A stretch of DNA of 64,000 nucleotides, taken from Bacteroidales bacterium (GTDB lineage: Bacteria; Bacteroidota; Bacteroidia; Bacteroidales; UBA932). Both the position numbers and the translations under genes were made by a program. Shown here piece by piece: positions 34,242 to 42,238 of this stretch (position 1 is its first letter; every line of letters begins with the position of its first letter). The notes below the pieces were generated by a model. That model was not told where the DNA came from. It did no database searches and was given only the letters and a program-made list of their open reading frames with translations. The stretch covers positions 1-64,000 of the forward strand of contig JAFPWG010000006.1 in assembly GCA_017395045.1 (NCBI GenBank), written 5' to 3'.

Positions 34242-35426
34242 TTAGAAAATATTCTTTTCCTTGTCGAAAATGGCCTTGTCGTCCCGGTTGAGGTCGGGCG
34301 TGAAGGTGGAATTGTTGCGGATGGACTCCATCATTTCCTTCTCGGAGCGGGAGAGCTTTCGCGGAATCCAGACCAGCACCTTTACGTACAGGTCGCCGGT
34401 ACCGCGGCCGTATCCCTGGACGGAAGGAAGTCCCTTCCCGCGGAGCTTGATGACCGTTCCGGACTGGGTCCCGGGATCCAGTTTCACCTTGTAGCTTCCG
34501 TCCAGGCAGGGAACGGAGATCTCACAGCCCAGCATCGCATCCATCACGGAGATGATCCGGGTGTAGAACAGGTTGTTGCCGTCACGGCGGAGGTTGGAAT
34601 GGGTCTCCTCCTTGATCACGACCAGCAGGTCACCGTTCGTTCCTCCGTGCATGGCGGAATGCCCTTCTCCGCGCACGGTCACCTGCATCCCTTCTTCCAC
34701 GCCGGCGGGAATCTTCACCTTCACGGTCTCGCGCCGCCGCTCCAGGCCGGTGCCGTTGCAACGTCGGCAGGGATTGGCGATGATCTTTCCTTCGCCTCCG
34801 CACTGGGGGCAGGTCTCATAGGAGACCGCCCGGCCGAAGAGACTGTTCACGACGCGCTGCGTCTGGCCATGGCCGTTGCAGGTCGGACAGGTCTTGATGT
34901 CGGAAGCGTTCTTGGCACCCTTTCCCTGGCAGTCGGGGCAGGGGCGGTTGCGTTCGATGGTGACTTCTTTCTCGCAGCCGGTGGCGATTTCCTCGAGGGT
35001 AAGCTTGACGCTGGTGCGGATGTCGCGGCCACGGTAGGTGCGCTGCTGGGCCTGGCCCTGGGAACCGCCCCCGAAGCCGAAGTCGAATCCGCCTCCGCCG
35101 AAATTGAACCCGCCGCCGAAGACGTTGCGCAGGATGTCGTTCAGGTCGAATCCGCCGAAGTCGAATCCGCCTCCGCCGCCCATCTGGTCGCCGGCAAAGC
35201 CGAACTGGTCGTAGCGGGCCTTCTTGTCGGGGTCGCTCAGCACCGAATACGCTTCGGCCGCCTCCTTGAAGTTCTCTTCGGCGGTCTTCTTTTCAGCGTC
35301 GGTGCCGTTCACCCAGCGGTCCGGGTGCCACTTCAGCGCGAGTTTGCGGTAGGCCGACTTGATCTCTTCGGCCGAAGCCGATTTGGTCACGCCGAGTACC
35401 TCGTAGTAGTCTCTTTTCTGTGCCAT
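34242..35426 (-). CDS. dnaJ: chaperone protein DnaJ
   Basis: A 394-residue type I DnaJ, the co-chaperone that loads substrates on DnaK. Order of parts: J domain with HPD (about 32-34), Gly/Phe-rich linker (about 80-120, GGGFDFG repeats), four zinc-finger repeats ([32 protein letters not shown]), and C-terminal substrate-binding domain. It begins 3 bp after grpE stops. An insertion [10 protein letters not shown] after HPD is longer than in E. coli DnaJ but common in Bacteroidota. Confidence 0.98.
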   Translation of the reverse strand: MAQKRDYYEVLGVTKSASAEEIKSAYRKLALKWHPDRWVNGTDAEKKTAEENFKEAAEAYSVLSDPDKKARYDQFGFAGDQMGGGGGFDFGGFDLNDILRNVFGGGFNFGGGGFDFGFGGGSQGQAQQRTYRGRDIRTSVKLTLEEIATGCEKEVTIERNRPCPDCQGKGAKNASDIKTCPTCNGHGQTQRVVNSLFGRAVSYETCPQCGGEGKIIANPCRRCNGTGLERRRETVKVKIPAGVEEGMQVTVRGEGHSAMHGGTNGDLLVVIKEETHSNLRRDGNNLFYTRIISVMDAMLGCEISVPCLDGSYKVKLDPGTQSGTVIKLRGKGLPSVQGYGRGTGDLYVKVLVWIPRKLSRSEKEMMESIRNNSTFTPDLNRDDKAIFDKEKNIF

Positions 35427-35429
35427 AAA

Positions 35430-35975
35430 TTACGCTCCTACAATCACTTTCGCATATCGCAGGACCTTGCCGCCCAGTGTGTAGCCCGTCTGGGCGACGT
35501 CGATCACCTTGCCCTTCAGGTCTTCGCTGGGGGCGGGGAACATGGTCACGGCCTCGTGGAATTCGGTGTCGAACACCTCGCCTTTGGCCTCGATCCGTTC
35601 CAGTCCCTTCGTCTTGAGGAAATTCATCAGCTTGTTGAAGATGAGCTGGACACCCTCCTTGGCCCCTTCGTTCCCTTCGGTCTTCTCCAGCTGGGCGAGG
35701 GCGATCTCGCAGTCGTCCAGGACGGGAAGAAGGCCTTTGATGGTATCGGCCGATGCCGACTTCACCAGTTCGAGCTTCTCTTCGGCGGTCCGGCGGCGGA
35801 AGGTGTCAAACTCTGCCATCAGGCGGAGAAAGTCATTCTTCTGTTCCGCGGCCTTCGCGGCGGCCTCGTCGGCCTTTTTCAAGGCGTCCGCCAACTGGTC
35901 CTGCAACGCCTGGAGCTGTTTGTCGTCCTTTTTAACTTCCTGATTCTCAGTATTCTTCTTTTTCTTGTCTGCCAT
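35430..35975 (-). CDS. grpE: nucleotide exchange factor GrpE
   Basis: A 181-residue GrpE, which releases ADP from DnaK. It has a Lys-rich start, a long coiled-coil helix (about 15-90, heptads with LQALQDQLADALKKADEAA), and the C-terminal beta wing with FDTEFHEAV and GYTLGGKVLRYAKVIV. I start at the ATG at 35975; a GTG three codons earlier is less likely. It is first in a grpE-dnaJ operon. No CIRCE operator is seen; a GC-rich inverted repeat lies 26 bp upstream. Confidence 0.97.
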   Translation of the reverse strand: MADKKKKNTENQEVKKDDKQLQALQDQLADALKKADEAAAKAAEQKNDFLRLMAEFDTFRRRTAEEKLELVKSASADTIKGLLPVLDDCEIALAQLEKTEGNEGAKEGVQLIFNKLMNFLKTKGLERIEAKGEVFDTEFHEAVTMFPAPSEDLKGKVIDVAQTGYTLGGKVLRYAKVIVGA

Positions 35976-36000
35976 ATTGCGCACGTTTTAACATACACGC

Positions 36001-36026
36001 GGCCTGCCGGGATCACCGGCAGCGCC
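36001..36026 (-). promoter_or_regulatory. inverted repeat upstream of grpE
   Basis: CTGCCGG-GATCA-CCGGCAG (36004-36022), extendable by GGC/GCC around a bulged C. It is not CIRCE and has no T run, so it may be a protein site or 5' leader hairpin of the heat-shock operon. Confidence 0.35.
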
Positions 36027-36051
36027 GCGAAAAGTCAATCAAAATATCTGC

Positions 36052-36067
36052 CAGAGGCTGTCCTCTG
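36052..36067 (-). terminator. possible terminator after the GlpT-like gene
   Basis: CAGAGG-CTGT-CCTCTG hairpin 9 bp after the stop, followed on the minus strand by a short ATATTTTG stretch. Weak U tract. Confidence 0.4.
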
Positions 36068-36075
36068 CCAAAGTG

Positions 36076-37470
36076 TCAGTTTTTCTTCTCTTTCTTCACG
36101 AGGTACTGTTCCTCCTTATAGGTCATGCCCATGAAGAATATGGCCAGGAAGCAGGCTGCGAGCAGCAGCGTGAAGGTGGCGCCCCAGCCCACGTTCTGCG
36201 CGATGAGGCCGATGACCGTATTCGCCAGGATGAAGGTGCCGAAGAAATAGCCGAAGAAGCCAGTAAGACCGGCTGCGGTGCCGGCTGCGTTCTTCGGGGC
36301 GAGGTCCAGCGCCTGCACGCCGATGAGCATCACCGGTCCGTAGATGAAGAACCCGATGCCGATGAGGGCGATGATGACCACCGTGAGGTTGTCGATAAAG
36401 AGCCAGTACAGGACGATGAACACCGCAACGAGAGCCATGAAGATCATCGTGGGCAGGGCCCGCCGCCCGTGGAACAGCTTGTCGGACAGCCAGCCGCAGA
36501 GGAGGGTGCCCGGAATGGCCGCGAACTCATAGGCGAAATAGGCCCATCCGGCGCTCTTCAGGTCGATGCCCTTTTCCGTGAGGATGGTAGGCGCCCAGTC
36601 CAGGCAGCCGTAGCGGACCATGTATACGAAGGCGTTCGCCAGGGCGATGTACCACAGGAACTTGTTGTTCAGGACGTGATGGAAGAAGATTTCCCGGGTG
36701 GAAAGGGTCTCCTCGTGTTTTTCCGAGTAGTTCTTGGGATAGTCGTTGCGCCATTTCTCCACGGAGGGCAGACCGCAGGACTGCGGCGTATCGCGCAGCA
36801 GTACGTAGGCCAGCAAGGCGATGAACAGGGCCACGGCAGCCGGGAAAGCGAAAGTGCCGATGAGGAAGTAGAGCTCCTCGTGGCTGCCGTAGAACCAGCT
36901 GCCGAACCAGGCGGCACCATAGGTGGCCATGGGCCCTACGAGCGCGCCGCCCACGTTGTGCGCGCAGTTCCAGATGCTCATCATCGTACCCCGTTCACTG
37001 ACGGAGAACCAGTGCGTCATCACGCGTCCGCAGGGAGGCCAGCCCATGCCGTTGAACCATCCCACGAGGAAGTTCAGGATGCCCATCACGAGGATGGCAA
37101 GCGCCTTGTGCTCAGCGCCGATGAGCTGGATCGGAACGATCATGAAGCACATGGAGATGGCGGTCAGGATGAGGCCCAGGGGCAGGAATACCCGGGCGTT
37201 GGAACGGTCGGAAACACTGCCCATCAGGAACTTGGACAGGGCGTAAGCCGCCGCGTTGAGGCCCAGAACGAAGCCCAGTTCAGTCTTGGCGAATCCGAGG
37301 GGGGCCATCGCGGGGATGGCCATGGACAGGTTCTTCCGGACCAGGTAGAAGCCGGCGTAGCCGATGAAGGCGCCGATGAACACCTGCAGGCGCAGGCTCT
37401 TGTACTTGGCGTCCGCTTCCGGACCGGTCTGGGCGGGCTTGTAAGCGGGCTGCTTGAGGAATTTGAGCAT
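36076..37470 (-). CDS. GlpT/UhpT-type organophosphate antiporter
   Basis: A 464-residue MFS transporter of the organophosphate:phosphate antiporter family, with about 12 helices in two halves. Family features: FYLVRKNLSMAIPAM near helix 1 (Arg binding phosphate), GLNAAAYALSKFLMGSVSDRSNAR, and GMGWPPCGRVMTHWFSVSERG between helices 4 and 5. It most resembles glycerol-3-phosphate transporters, but hexose-phosphate uptake is possible. I start at the ATG at 37470; an upstream TTG is inside the -7 box. Monocistronic. Confidence 0.88.
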   Translation of the reverse strand: MLKFLKQPAYKPAQTGPEADAKYKSLRLQVFIGAFIGYAGFYLVRKNLSMAIPAMAPLGFAKTELGFVLGLNAAAYALSKFLMGSVSDRSNARVFLPLGLILTAISMCFMIVPIQLIGAEHKALAILVMGILNFLVGWFNGMGWPPCGRVMTHWFSVSERGTMMSIWNCAHNVGGALVGPMATYGAAWFGSWFYGSHEELYFLIGTFAFPAAVALFIALLAYVLLRDTPQSCGLPSVEKWRNDYPKNYSEKHEETLSTREIFFHHVLNNKFLWYIALANAFVYMVRYGCLDWAPTILTEKGIDLKSAGWAYFAYEFAAIPGTLLCGWLSDKLFHGRRALPTMIFMALVAVFIVLYWLFIDNLTVVIIALIGIGFFIYGPVMLIGVQALDLAPKNAAGTAAGLTGFFGYFFGTFILANTVIGLIAQNVGWGATFTLLLAACFLAIFFMGMTYKEEQYLVKKEKKN

Positions 37471-37491
37471 ATCGCAATCGGTTTTGCGGTT

Positions 37492-37499
37492 CAAAGATA
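37492..37499 (-). promoter_or_regulatory. -7 box of the GlpT-like gene
   Basis: TATCTTTG, 21 bp before the ATG. The -33 region is not conserved. Confidence 0.55.
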
Positions 37500-37548
37500 G
37501 TGATTATTTTGCCCGATTTTTGCATTGGAAGGGAAAAAACCGAATGAA

Positions 37549-37941
37549 ATGAACGAAGATCTTGAAAAGTATTCCGGCCATTACGACGAAAACGCTTTCT
37601 GGGAAAAACTGAAGAAGTTCGCCCGGAAAGCGGGCATCAAGGTTACTTACGCCGCCCTGCTTCTGTTCTATGTGCTGAAGAATCCCGCGACCTCCACGAA
37701 GGACCGGGCCAAGATCCTGGGCGCCCTGGGCTATTTCATCCTGCCCATCGACCTGATCCCGGATTTCATCCCGATCGCCGGCTATACCGATGACCTGGCC
37801 GCCCTGGTCTGGGGCGTCTATTGCGTGATCAAGAGTATTACGCCGGAAGTGAAGGCCCAGTCCATCATCAAGCTCCACGAGTGGTTCGGAGACTTCGACG
37901 AATCCATGCTCGACCTCTTCTTCGAAAAGAAGGATCAGTAG
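37549..37941 (+). CDS. YkvA/DUF1232 family protein
   Basis: A 130-residue protein of the YkvA family. The DUF1232 core is ALGYFILPIDLIPDFIPIAGYTDDLAAL, with two hydrophobic segments that hold Pro and Asp in the typical pattern. Members are small membrane-associated proteins of unknown role. I use the ATG at 37549 with a GGGA ribosome site; an upstream TTG start adds only eight residues. It is divergent from the transporter gene and precedes tRNA-Glu without a clear terminator. Confidence 0.85.
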   Translation: MNEDLEKYSGHYDENAFWEKLKKFARKAGIKVTYAALLLFYVLKNPATSTKDRAKILGALGYFILPIDLIPDFIPIAGYTDDLAALVWGVYCVIKSITPEVKAQSIIKLHEWFGDFDESMLDLFFEKKDQ

Positions 37942-37967
37942 GAAATTCGACAATTCCAAAAGAAAAA

Positions 37968-37998
37968 TTTGGAAATCCGGAAAAAAGCAGTACCTTTG
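37968..37998 (+). promoter_or_regulatory. promoter of tRNA-Glu
   Basis: -33 TTTG (37968-37971), 19 bp spacer, -7 TACCTTTG (37991-37998). Confidence 0.85.
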
Positions 37999-38008
37999 CA
38001 TTCCAACC

Positions 38009-38080
38009 GCTGGGTTCGTATAACGGTTAGTACTCGAGATTCTCAATCTCGCAATAGGAGTTCGATTCTCCTACCCAGTA
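38009..38080 (+). tRNA. tRNA-Glu (CTC)
   Basis: Cloverleaf with acceptor GCTGGGT (38009-38015) paired to ACCCAGT (38073-38079; G1-U72 wobble), anticodon stem CGAGA/TCTCG, loop TTCTCAA (anticodon CTC), T loop TTCGATT, discriminator A. CCA is not encoded (CCG follows). The CTC isoacceptor reads GAG, the favoured Glu codon in this GC-rich genome. Confidence 0.92.
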
Positions 38081-38084
38081 CCGG

Positions 38085-38114
38085 AAAGCCAGGCTTCTAG
38101 CCTGGCTTTTTTTT
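38085..38114 (+). terminator. terminator of tRNA-Glu
   Basis: Ten-pair stem AAAGCCAGGC / GCCTGGCTTT, five-base loop, T8 run. Confidence 0.9.
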
Positions 38115-38142
38115 GTCCCGGGCATCTGACCGGGGTGATACG

Positions 38143-38174
38143 AAGAAGTCCCGTTCGAGAGAGCGGGACTTCTT
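38143..38174 (-). terminator. terminator of rpmE2
   Basis: Twelve-pair stem AAGAAGTCCCG-type (38143-38153 with 38164-38174), ten-base loop; short T stretch on the minus strand. It lies 24 bp after the rpmE2 stop. Confidence 0.65.
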
Positions 38175-38197
38175 GCAACCTATTGAGTTGAAAGAAC

Positions 38198-38449
38198 TTA
38201 CTTCTTTCTGTTCTTGTATCTCTGATAGAACATATCGACACGACCGGCGGTGTCCACAAGCTTCACCTTGCCCGTGTAGAACGGGTGGGAAGTGTTGGAA
38301 ATCTCCAGCTTCACCAGCGGGTACTCGACGCCTTCGACCTCGATGGTCTCCTTGGCGGGAGCGCAGGAACGCGTGACGAAGATGGTGTCATTCGACATAT
38401 CCTTGAAAGCTACAAGACGGTAGGTTTCGGGATGGATTCCTTTCTTCAT
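38198..38449 (-). CDS. rpmE2: 50S ribosomal protein L31 type B
   Basis: An 83-residue L31. It lacks the CxxC zinc pair of the zinc form, so it is the type B, zinc-independent L31 that can replace the zinc form when zinc is scarce. Family stretches: KGIHPETYRLVAFKD, and SHPFYTGKVKLVDTAGRVD with the FYQRY end. The start at 38449 is fixed by the MKKGIHP N-terminus. It has its own promoter and terminator. Whether a zinc-type copy exists elsewhere cannot be seen. Confidence 0.96.
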   Translation of the reverse strand: MKKGIHPETYRLVAFKDMSNDTIFVTRSCAPAKETIEVEGVEYPLVKLEISNTSHPFYTGKVKLVDTAGRVDMFYQRYKNRKK

Positions 38450-38486
38450 TTTTACGTAAAAACTAATTGTTAACAATTTTGGACGG

Positions 38487-38518
38487 CAAAGATAGGAATC
38501 TTTCCCGGAATTTCCAAA
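38487..38518 (-). promoter_or_regulatory. promoter of rpmE2
   Basis: -33 TTTG (38515-38518), 20 bp spacer, -7 TATCTTTG (38487-38494). The -33 box lies directly after the stop codon of the upstream gene. Confidence 0.8.
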
Positions 38519-39586
38519 TTATTTCATCCGGAACGGCTGGTCGTCGTAGAGGAGATAGCGCTTTGCCTTGCGGATCCACTTCTGTTCCTCCAGCTTGATG
38601 TGCTCCCTGGCCACGTCGAAGGGGATGCTTCCCTTCAGGTATTCCTCCAGCACCGGGTCCGCGAGTTTGGCCCAGAAGGCGTCGTCGAACTCGAAAGCGG
38701 AATAATGCTCCGTGAACCAGCGCATCAGCCTCAGGGTGTGCATCAGGCTGTGGTAGTCCTCGCCGGGGGAGAGCATGATCTGGAAACCCCAGCAGCGCTC
38801 GCCGGCATACTTGCCGGCCGCCGGGGTGAAGGAGCAGGGGCGCATCAGGGCGCCTTCCACGACGGGCAGGTCCACGGGCAGGCCGGGCCGGACGAAGGGT
38901 GCGCCGATGTACTCGTACGGGCGTGCCGTGCCGATGCCCGGCGTGACGGACGTGTTGTTCCACAAACCGCCGCCGCTGTACAGGTAGGAACTGAACAGGC
39001 CCGGGATGTCCGAGGCCGGGGCGATGGTCCACGGCAGGAGCTGTCGGTTGGAGTCCGTCGCCCGCGCGGAGATGATGTGGATGGGGAACTTCGCGCCGAT
39101 TTCGCTGCTGTACAGGTTCACCAGTTCGCCCAGGGTAAGGCCGTGCCGGTGCGCGATCTTCGGGACGAACATCTCGCCGACCACGGACGGAATCGTTCCT
39201 TCCACCACGCGGCCGGAGGGATTGATGTGGTCCACGACATACAGCGAGGGGGCGTCGTCGCCCAGCAGGAGGAGCATCTCCATCAGGCGCATCACGTCCT
39301 TCGTGTAGTTGAAATACCGGACGCCCACGTCCTGGATCTCCACCACGATGGCGTTCAGGCCCTGGAGCCGCTCCAGGTCGAAATCGATATGGTTCGTTCC
39401 CGGGGTGAGTTCCGCGTCACGGGGCGAGAAGACGACGGCCAGGTTGCCCCGGTCGCGGAAGATGTCGTACATCCACCGCGTCCGGGCCGTGTCCCAACAG
39501 TTCTGTGTACAGAAGCAGCCGACCTTCCCTTCCCGGAGGGCCTTGTCCAGCTGGTCTTCCAGCGGCGTGGTGCGGAAGGAGAACAT
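38519..39586 (-). CDS. DUF1343/NamZ-like protein (exo-N-acetylmuramidase family)
   Basis: A 355-residue member of the DUF1343 family, which includes NamZ enzymes that remove N-acetylmuramic acid from peptidoglycan fragments. Conserved blocks: VVEIQDVGVRYFNYTKDVMRLME, VVDHINPSGR with VEGT, and LWNNTSVTPGIGTARPYEYIGAP. It is shorter than NamZ (usually about 400 or more) and lacks a signal peptide, starting MFSFRTTPLEDQLDKAL, so it would be cytoplasmic. It shares one base with glmM and forms an operon with it, which fits cell-wall sugar recycling. Confidence 0.8.
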   Translation of the reverse strand: MFSFRTTPLEDQLDKALREGKVGCFCTQNCWDTARTRWMYDIFRDRGNLAVVFSPRDAELTPGTNHIDFDLERLQGLNAIVVEIQDVGVRYFNYTKDVMRLMEMLLLLGDDAPSLYVVDHINPSGRVVEGTIPSVVGEMFVPKIAHRHGLTLGELVNLYSSEIGAKFPIHIISARATDSNRQLLPWTIAPASDIPGLFSSYLYSGGGLWNNTSVTPGIGTARPYEYIGAPFVRPGLPVDLPVVEGALMRPCSFTPAAGKYAGERCWGFQIMLSPGEDYHSLMHTLRLMRWFTEHYSAFEFDDAFWAKLADPVLEEYLKGSIPFDVAREHIKLEEQKWIRKAKRYLLYDDQPFRMK

Positions 39587-40998
39587 CAGCCGATGATCTT
39601 CTTCGCTACGGCAATCACTTCATTTCCAAGTGCTTCCGCCCGATCCATCGAGGATGCTTCCGAATAGATGCGGATGATTGGCTCCGTATTGGACTTGCGC
39701 AGGTGGACCCACTCCTTCTTCGCCTCGAAGATGATCTTCACGCCGTCGATGTCGTTGATATCTTCCTTCGCATAGACCTTCTTGAGCTCGCCGAGGATGC
39801 GGTCGATGAGGGCCGGATCGCTGAGCTGGATCTTGTTCTTGGCGATGAAGTACTGCGGATAGGTCTTCTTGAGCTCGCTGACCTTCATCTTCTTATGGGC
39901 GAGGTTCGACAGGAACAGGGCCACGCCCACCATGGCATCGCGTCCGGCGTGGATGGCGGGGTAGATCACGCCTCCGTTGCCTTCGCCGCCGATGATTGCG
40001 CCCACCTTGTGCATCAGGGTGGTCACGTTCACTTCACCGACCGCGGAAGCGTAATAGGTGCCGCCGTGCGCCTCGGTCACGTCGCGCAGGGCACGGGTGG
40101 AGGACAGGTTGGAAACGGTGGCGATGGGCTTGCCTTCCATCTGGGCGAGGCCGCAAAGGTAATCGGCCACGCTCACGAGGGTGTATTCCTCCACGAAGGG
40201 TTCGCCGTTCTCGCAGATGAAGGCGAGACGGTCCACGTCCGGGTCCACGCTCACGCCGAGGTCCGCCTTCTCTTTGATGACGGTCTGGCACAGGTCCACG
40301 AGGTTGGCCGGGAGGGGTTCCGGGTTGTGGGCGAAGTCGCCGGTGGGATTGCAGTTGAGTCCGATGCACTTCACGCCCAGCCGCTTCAGAAGGCGCGGCA
40401 TGATGATGCCGCCCACGGAGTTGATCGCATCCACCACCACGGTGAAATGCGCGGCCTTGATGGCCTCGACGTCCACGGCCGGCAGGGCCAGGACAGCGTC
40501 CAGGTGCTTGTCGGTGAAATCTTCCTCTTCGATGGTGCCCAGATTGTCCACCTCGGCGAAACAGAAGTCCTCCGATGCGGCGAGGTCCAGGACCGCCTGC
40601 CCTTCGACGGCCGTGAGGAATTCGCCCTTGTCATTCAGGAGCTTGAGGGCATTCCACTGGCGCGGGTTGTGGCTGGCCGTGAGGATGATGCCGCCGTCGG
40701 CCTTCGCAAACAGCACGGCCATCTCGGTGGTGGGAGTGGAAGCAAATCCGCATTTCACGACATCGATTCCGCAGCCGATGAGCGTACCTACGACAAGTTG
40801 TTCCACCATATCGCCCGAGAGGCGGGCGTCCTTGCCTACGACGACCTTGTATTTCGCCCCGTTGGGCTGCGGCTTGCGCGCAGGGAGGGTGGCGGCGTAT
40901 GCGGCCGTGAATTTGACTACATCGATAGGGGTGAGAGCGTTGCCCGGTGCGCCACCGATGGTGCCGCGGATGCCGGAAATGGATTTGATCAGAGTCAT
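39586..40998 (-). CDS. glmM: phosphoglucosamine mutase
   Basis: A 470-residue alpha-D-phosphohexomutase. It has ISGIRGTIG at the N-terminus, the phosphoserine loop TASHNP with Ser109 region, the metal loop DPDVDR, the sugar loop GEGNGGVI, and the phosphate loop KSNTEPIIRIY. In Bacteroidota this type is usually annotated GlmM, making glucosamine-1-phosphate for UDP-GlcNAc; a phosphomannomutase role cannot be excluded. The neighbour in the operon is the NamZ-like protein, which supports an amino-sugar role. Confidence 0.9.
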   Translation of the reverse strand: MTLIKSISGIRGTIGGAPGNALTPIDVVKFTAAYAATLPARKPQPNGAKYKVVVGKDARLSGDMVEQLVVGTLIGCGIDVVKCGFASTPTTEMAVLFAKADGGIILTASHNPRQWNALKLLNDKGEFLTAVEGQAVLDLAASEDFCFAEVDNLGTIEEEDFTDKHLDAVLALPAVDVEAIKAAHFTVVVDAINSVGGIIMPRLLKRLGVKCIGLNCNPTGDFAHNPEPLPANLVDLCQTVIKEKADLGVSVDPDVDRLAFICENGEPFVEEYTLVSVADYLCGLAQMEGKPIATVSNLSSTRALRDVTEAHGGTYYASAVGEVNVTTLMHKVGAIIGGEGNGGVIYPAIHAGRDAMVGVALFLSNLAHKKMKVSELKKTYPQYFIAKNKIQLSDPALIDRILGELKKVYAKEDINDIDGVKIIFEAKKEWVHLRKSNTEPIIRIYSEASSMDRAEALGNEVIAVAKKIIG

Positions 40999-41017
40999 GG
41001 CATAATCGATTGAATTA

Positions 41018-41025
41018 CAAAAATA
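41018..41025 (-). promoter_or_regulatory. -7 box of the glmM operon
   Basis: TATTTTTG matches TAnnTTTG, 19 bp before the glmM ATG. No clear -33 box. Confidence 0.45.
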
Positions 41026-41049
41026 ACAAAAAAACCGCTTTGTTGTTAT

Positions 41050-41217
41050 CTAATCTTTCTTCAATCTTCCGCTCTTTCTCAGCGCCTCGCTGATAATCCA
41101 TTGCAACTGTCCGTTGACGCTGCGGAACTCGTCCGCCGCCCATCGTTCCAGGGCGGACATCATGTCCGGATCGACCCGAAGGACAAAACTCCTGATATTA
41201 TCCTTCTCCCTGGCCAT
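41050..41217 (-). CDS. small ribbon-helix-helix (Arc-type) DNA-binding protein
   Basis: A 55-residue protein. It has a short basic N-terminus, a beta strand IRSFVLRVDP, then two helices (about 19-30 and 33-50) ending in a basic tail RKSGRLKKD, the layout of Arc/MetJ ribbon-helix-helix repressors that bind DNA as dimers through the strand. The ATG is 1 bp after the stop of the SPFH gene, so it is co-translated with it. It may repress the SPFH operon or link it to other targets; it is short and easy to miss in annotation. Confidence 0.8.
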   Translation of the reverse strand: MAREKDNIRSFVLRVDPDMMSALERWAADEFRSVNGQLQWIISEALRKSGRLKKD

Positions 41218-41218
41218 A

Positions 41219-42148
41219 TCAATACAGGGAACCGGAATTGACTACGGGCTGGGCCGGTTCGTCACCGCAAAGGACGACGAGGAGGTTGCTCACCATCGCG
41301 GCCTTCCTTTCTTCGTCCAGATCCACGACACCTTCGTCCTTGAGCTTGTCCAGAGCCATCTTGACCATGCTCACGGCCCCGTCGACGATCTTTTCGCGGG
41401 CGGCGATGATGGCATCGGCCTGCTGACGGCGGAGCATCACGGCGGCGATCTCCGGAGCGTAGGCGAGGTAGTTGATGCGGGCCTCGACCACATGGATGCC
41501 GGCCATGGACAGGCGGTCGTTCAGCGTCTGGACCAGCTGCTCGTTGATCACTTCCGCGTTGCTGCGGAGGGTGAGGTCGTCGGCGTTGTCGGCATTGTCG
41601 TACGCATAGAATCCGGCGACCTGCCGGAGGGCTGCGTCACTCTGTACGCGGACGAAGTTCTCGAAAGCGTAGGAGAAGTTGCGGGCGCTGCGGGTTCCGT
41701 TGGCCGGAGCGAGGGACTGGCTGTCGATCTCGAACAGGGCCTTGTAGGTATCTTCCAGCTTCCAGACGAGCACCATGCCGATCAGCACGGGGTTGCCGGA
41801 CTTGTCGTTGACCTTGATGGGCTCCGGATTCAGGTTCCGGGCACGCAGGCTGACGCCCTTCTTGCTCAGGAGCGGATTGATCCAGTAGAAACCGGTCTTG
41901 GTGAACGTGCCGCTGTATTTGCCGAAGAAAACCAGCACTTTCGCCTCGTTGGGCTCCTGCTTGACGAATCCGTTCATGCAGATGATGGTCAGAAGCAGCA
42001 GGATGCCGCCGCACAGGGCGAAGGGAGATTCGGAATCACCTTTCGCGAAGAGGCAGATGACGGCGGCCAGCAGGCAGAAAATGATGAGTAGCGCCAGGAA
42101 TCCGTTCAGGCAGACGCCATTGTAGGAATATTCTTTCTTGTTTTCCAT
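41219..42148 (-). CDS. SPFH/Band 7 domain membrane protein
   Basis: A 309-residue flotillin-like protein. Two N-terminal hydrophobic segments (about 13-35 and 43-61) anchor it; the SPFH domain follows with EAKVLVFFGKYSGTF, GNPVLIGMVLVWKLEDT, and the helical RLSMAGIHVVEARINYLAYAPEIAAVMLRRQQADAIIAAR typical of band 7. Such proteins form membrane rings that organise proteases or lipids. It precedes the 55-residue ribbon-helix-helix gene in one operon with an exact promoter. Confidence 0.9.
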   Translation of the reverse strand: MENKKEYSYNGVCLNGFLALLIIFCLLAAVICLFAKGDSESPFALCGGILLLLTIICMNGFVKQEPNEAKVLVFFGKYSGTFTKTGFYWINPLLSKKGVSLRARNLNPEPIKVNDKSGNPVLIGMVLVWKLEDTYKALFEIDSQSLAPANGTRSARNFSYAFENFVRVQSDAALRQVAGFYAYDNADNADDLTLRSNAEVINEQLVQTLNDRLSMAGIHVVEARINYLAYAPEIAAVMLRRQQADAIIAAREKIVDGAVSMVKMALDKLKDEGVVDLDEERKAAMVSNLLVVLCGDEPAQPVVNSGSLY

Positions 42149-42169
42149 AATGATATTATTTTGATATCA

Positions 42170-42201
42170 CAAAGTTATAACGGGGAATTGGGATTTCCAA
42201 A
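42170..42201 (-). promoter_or_regulatory. promoter of the SPFH operon
   Basis: -33 TTTG (42198-42201), 20 bp spacer, -7 TAACTTTG (42170-42177). Confidence 0.8.
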
Positions 42202-42210
42202 TAAAAATGC

Positions 42211-42238
42211 AAAAAAAAATGTCGGGGATTACCCCAAC
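42211..42238 (-). terminator. terminator overlapping the AlkZ-related stop codon
   Basis: GTTGGGG / CCCCGAC stem (42221-42227 with 42232-42238, one G-T pair), four-base loop, then T9 on the minus strand. The TAA stop of the upstream gene lies inside the hairpin. Confidence 0.85.

Noticed and set aside
34599..36134. Plus-strand 511-codon frame across dnaJ and grpE
   Set aside because: Antisense of two complete chaperone genes.
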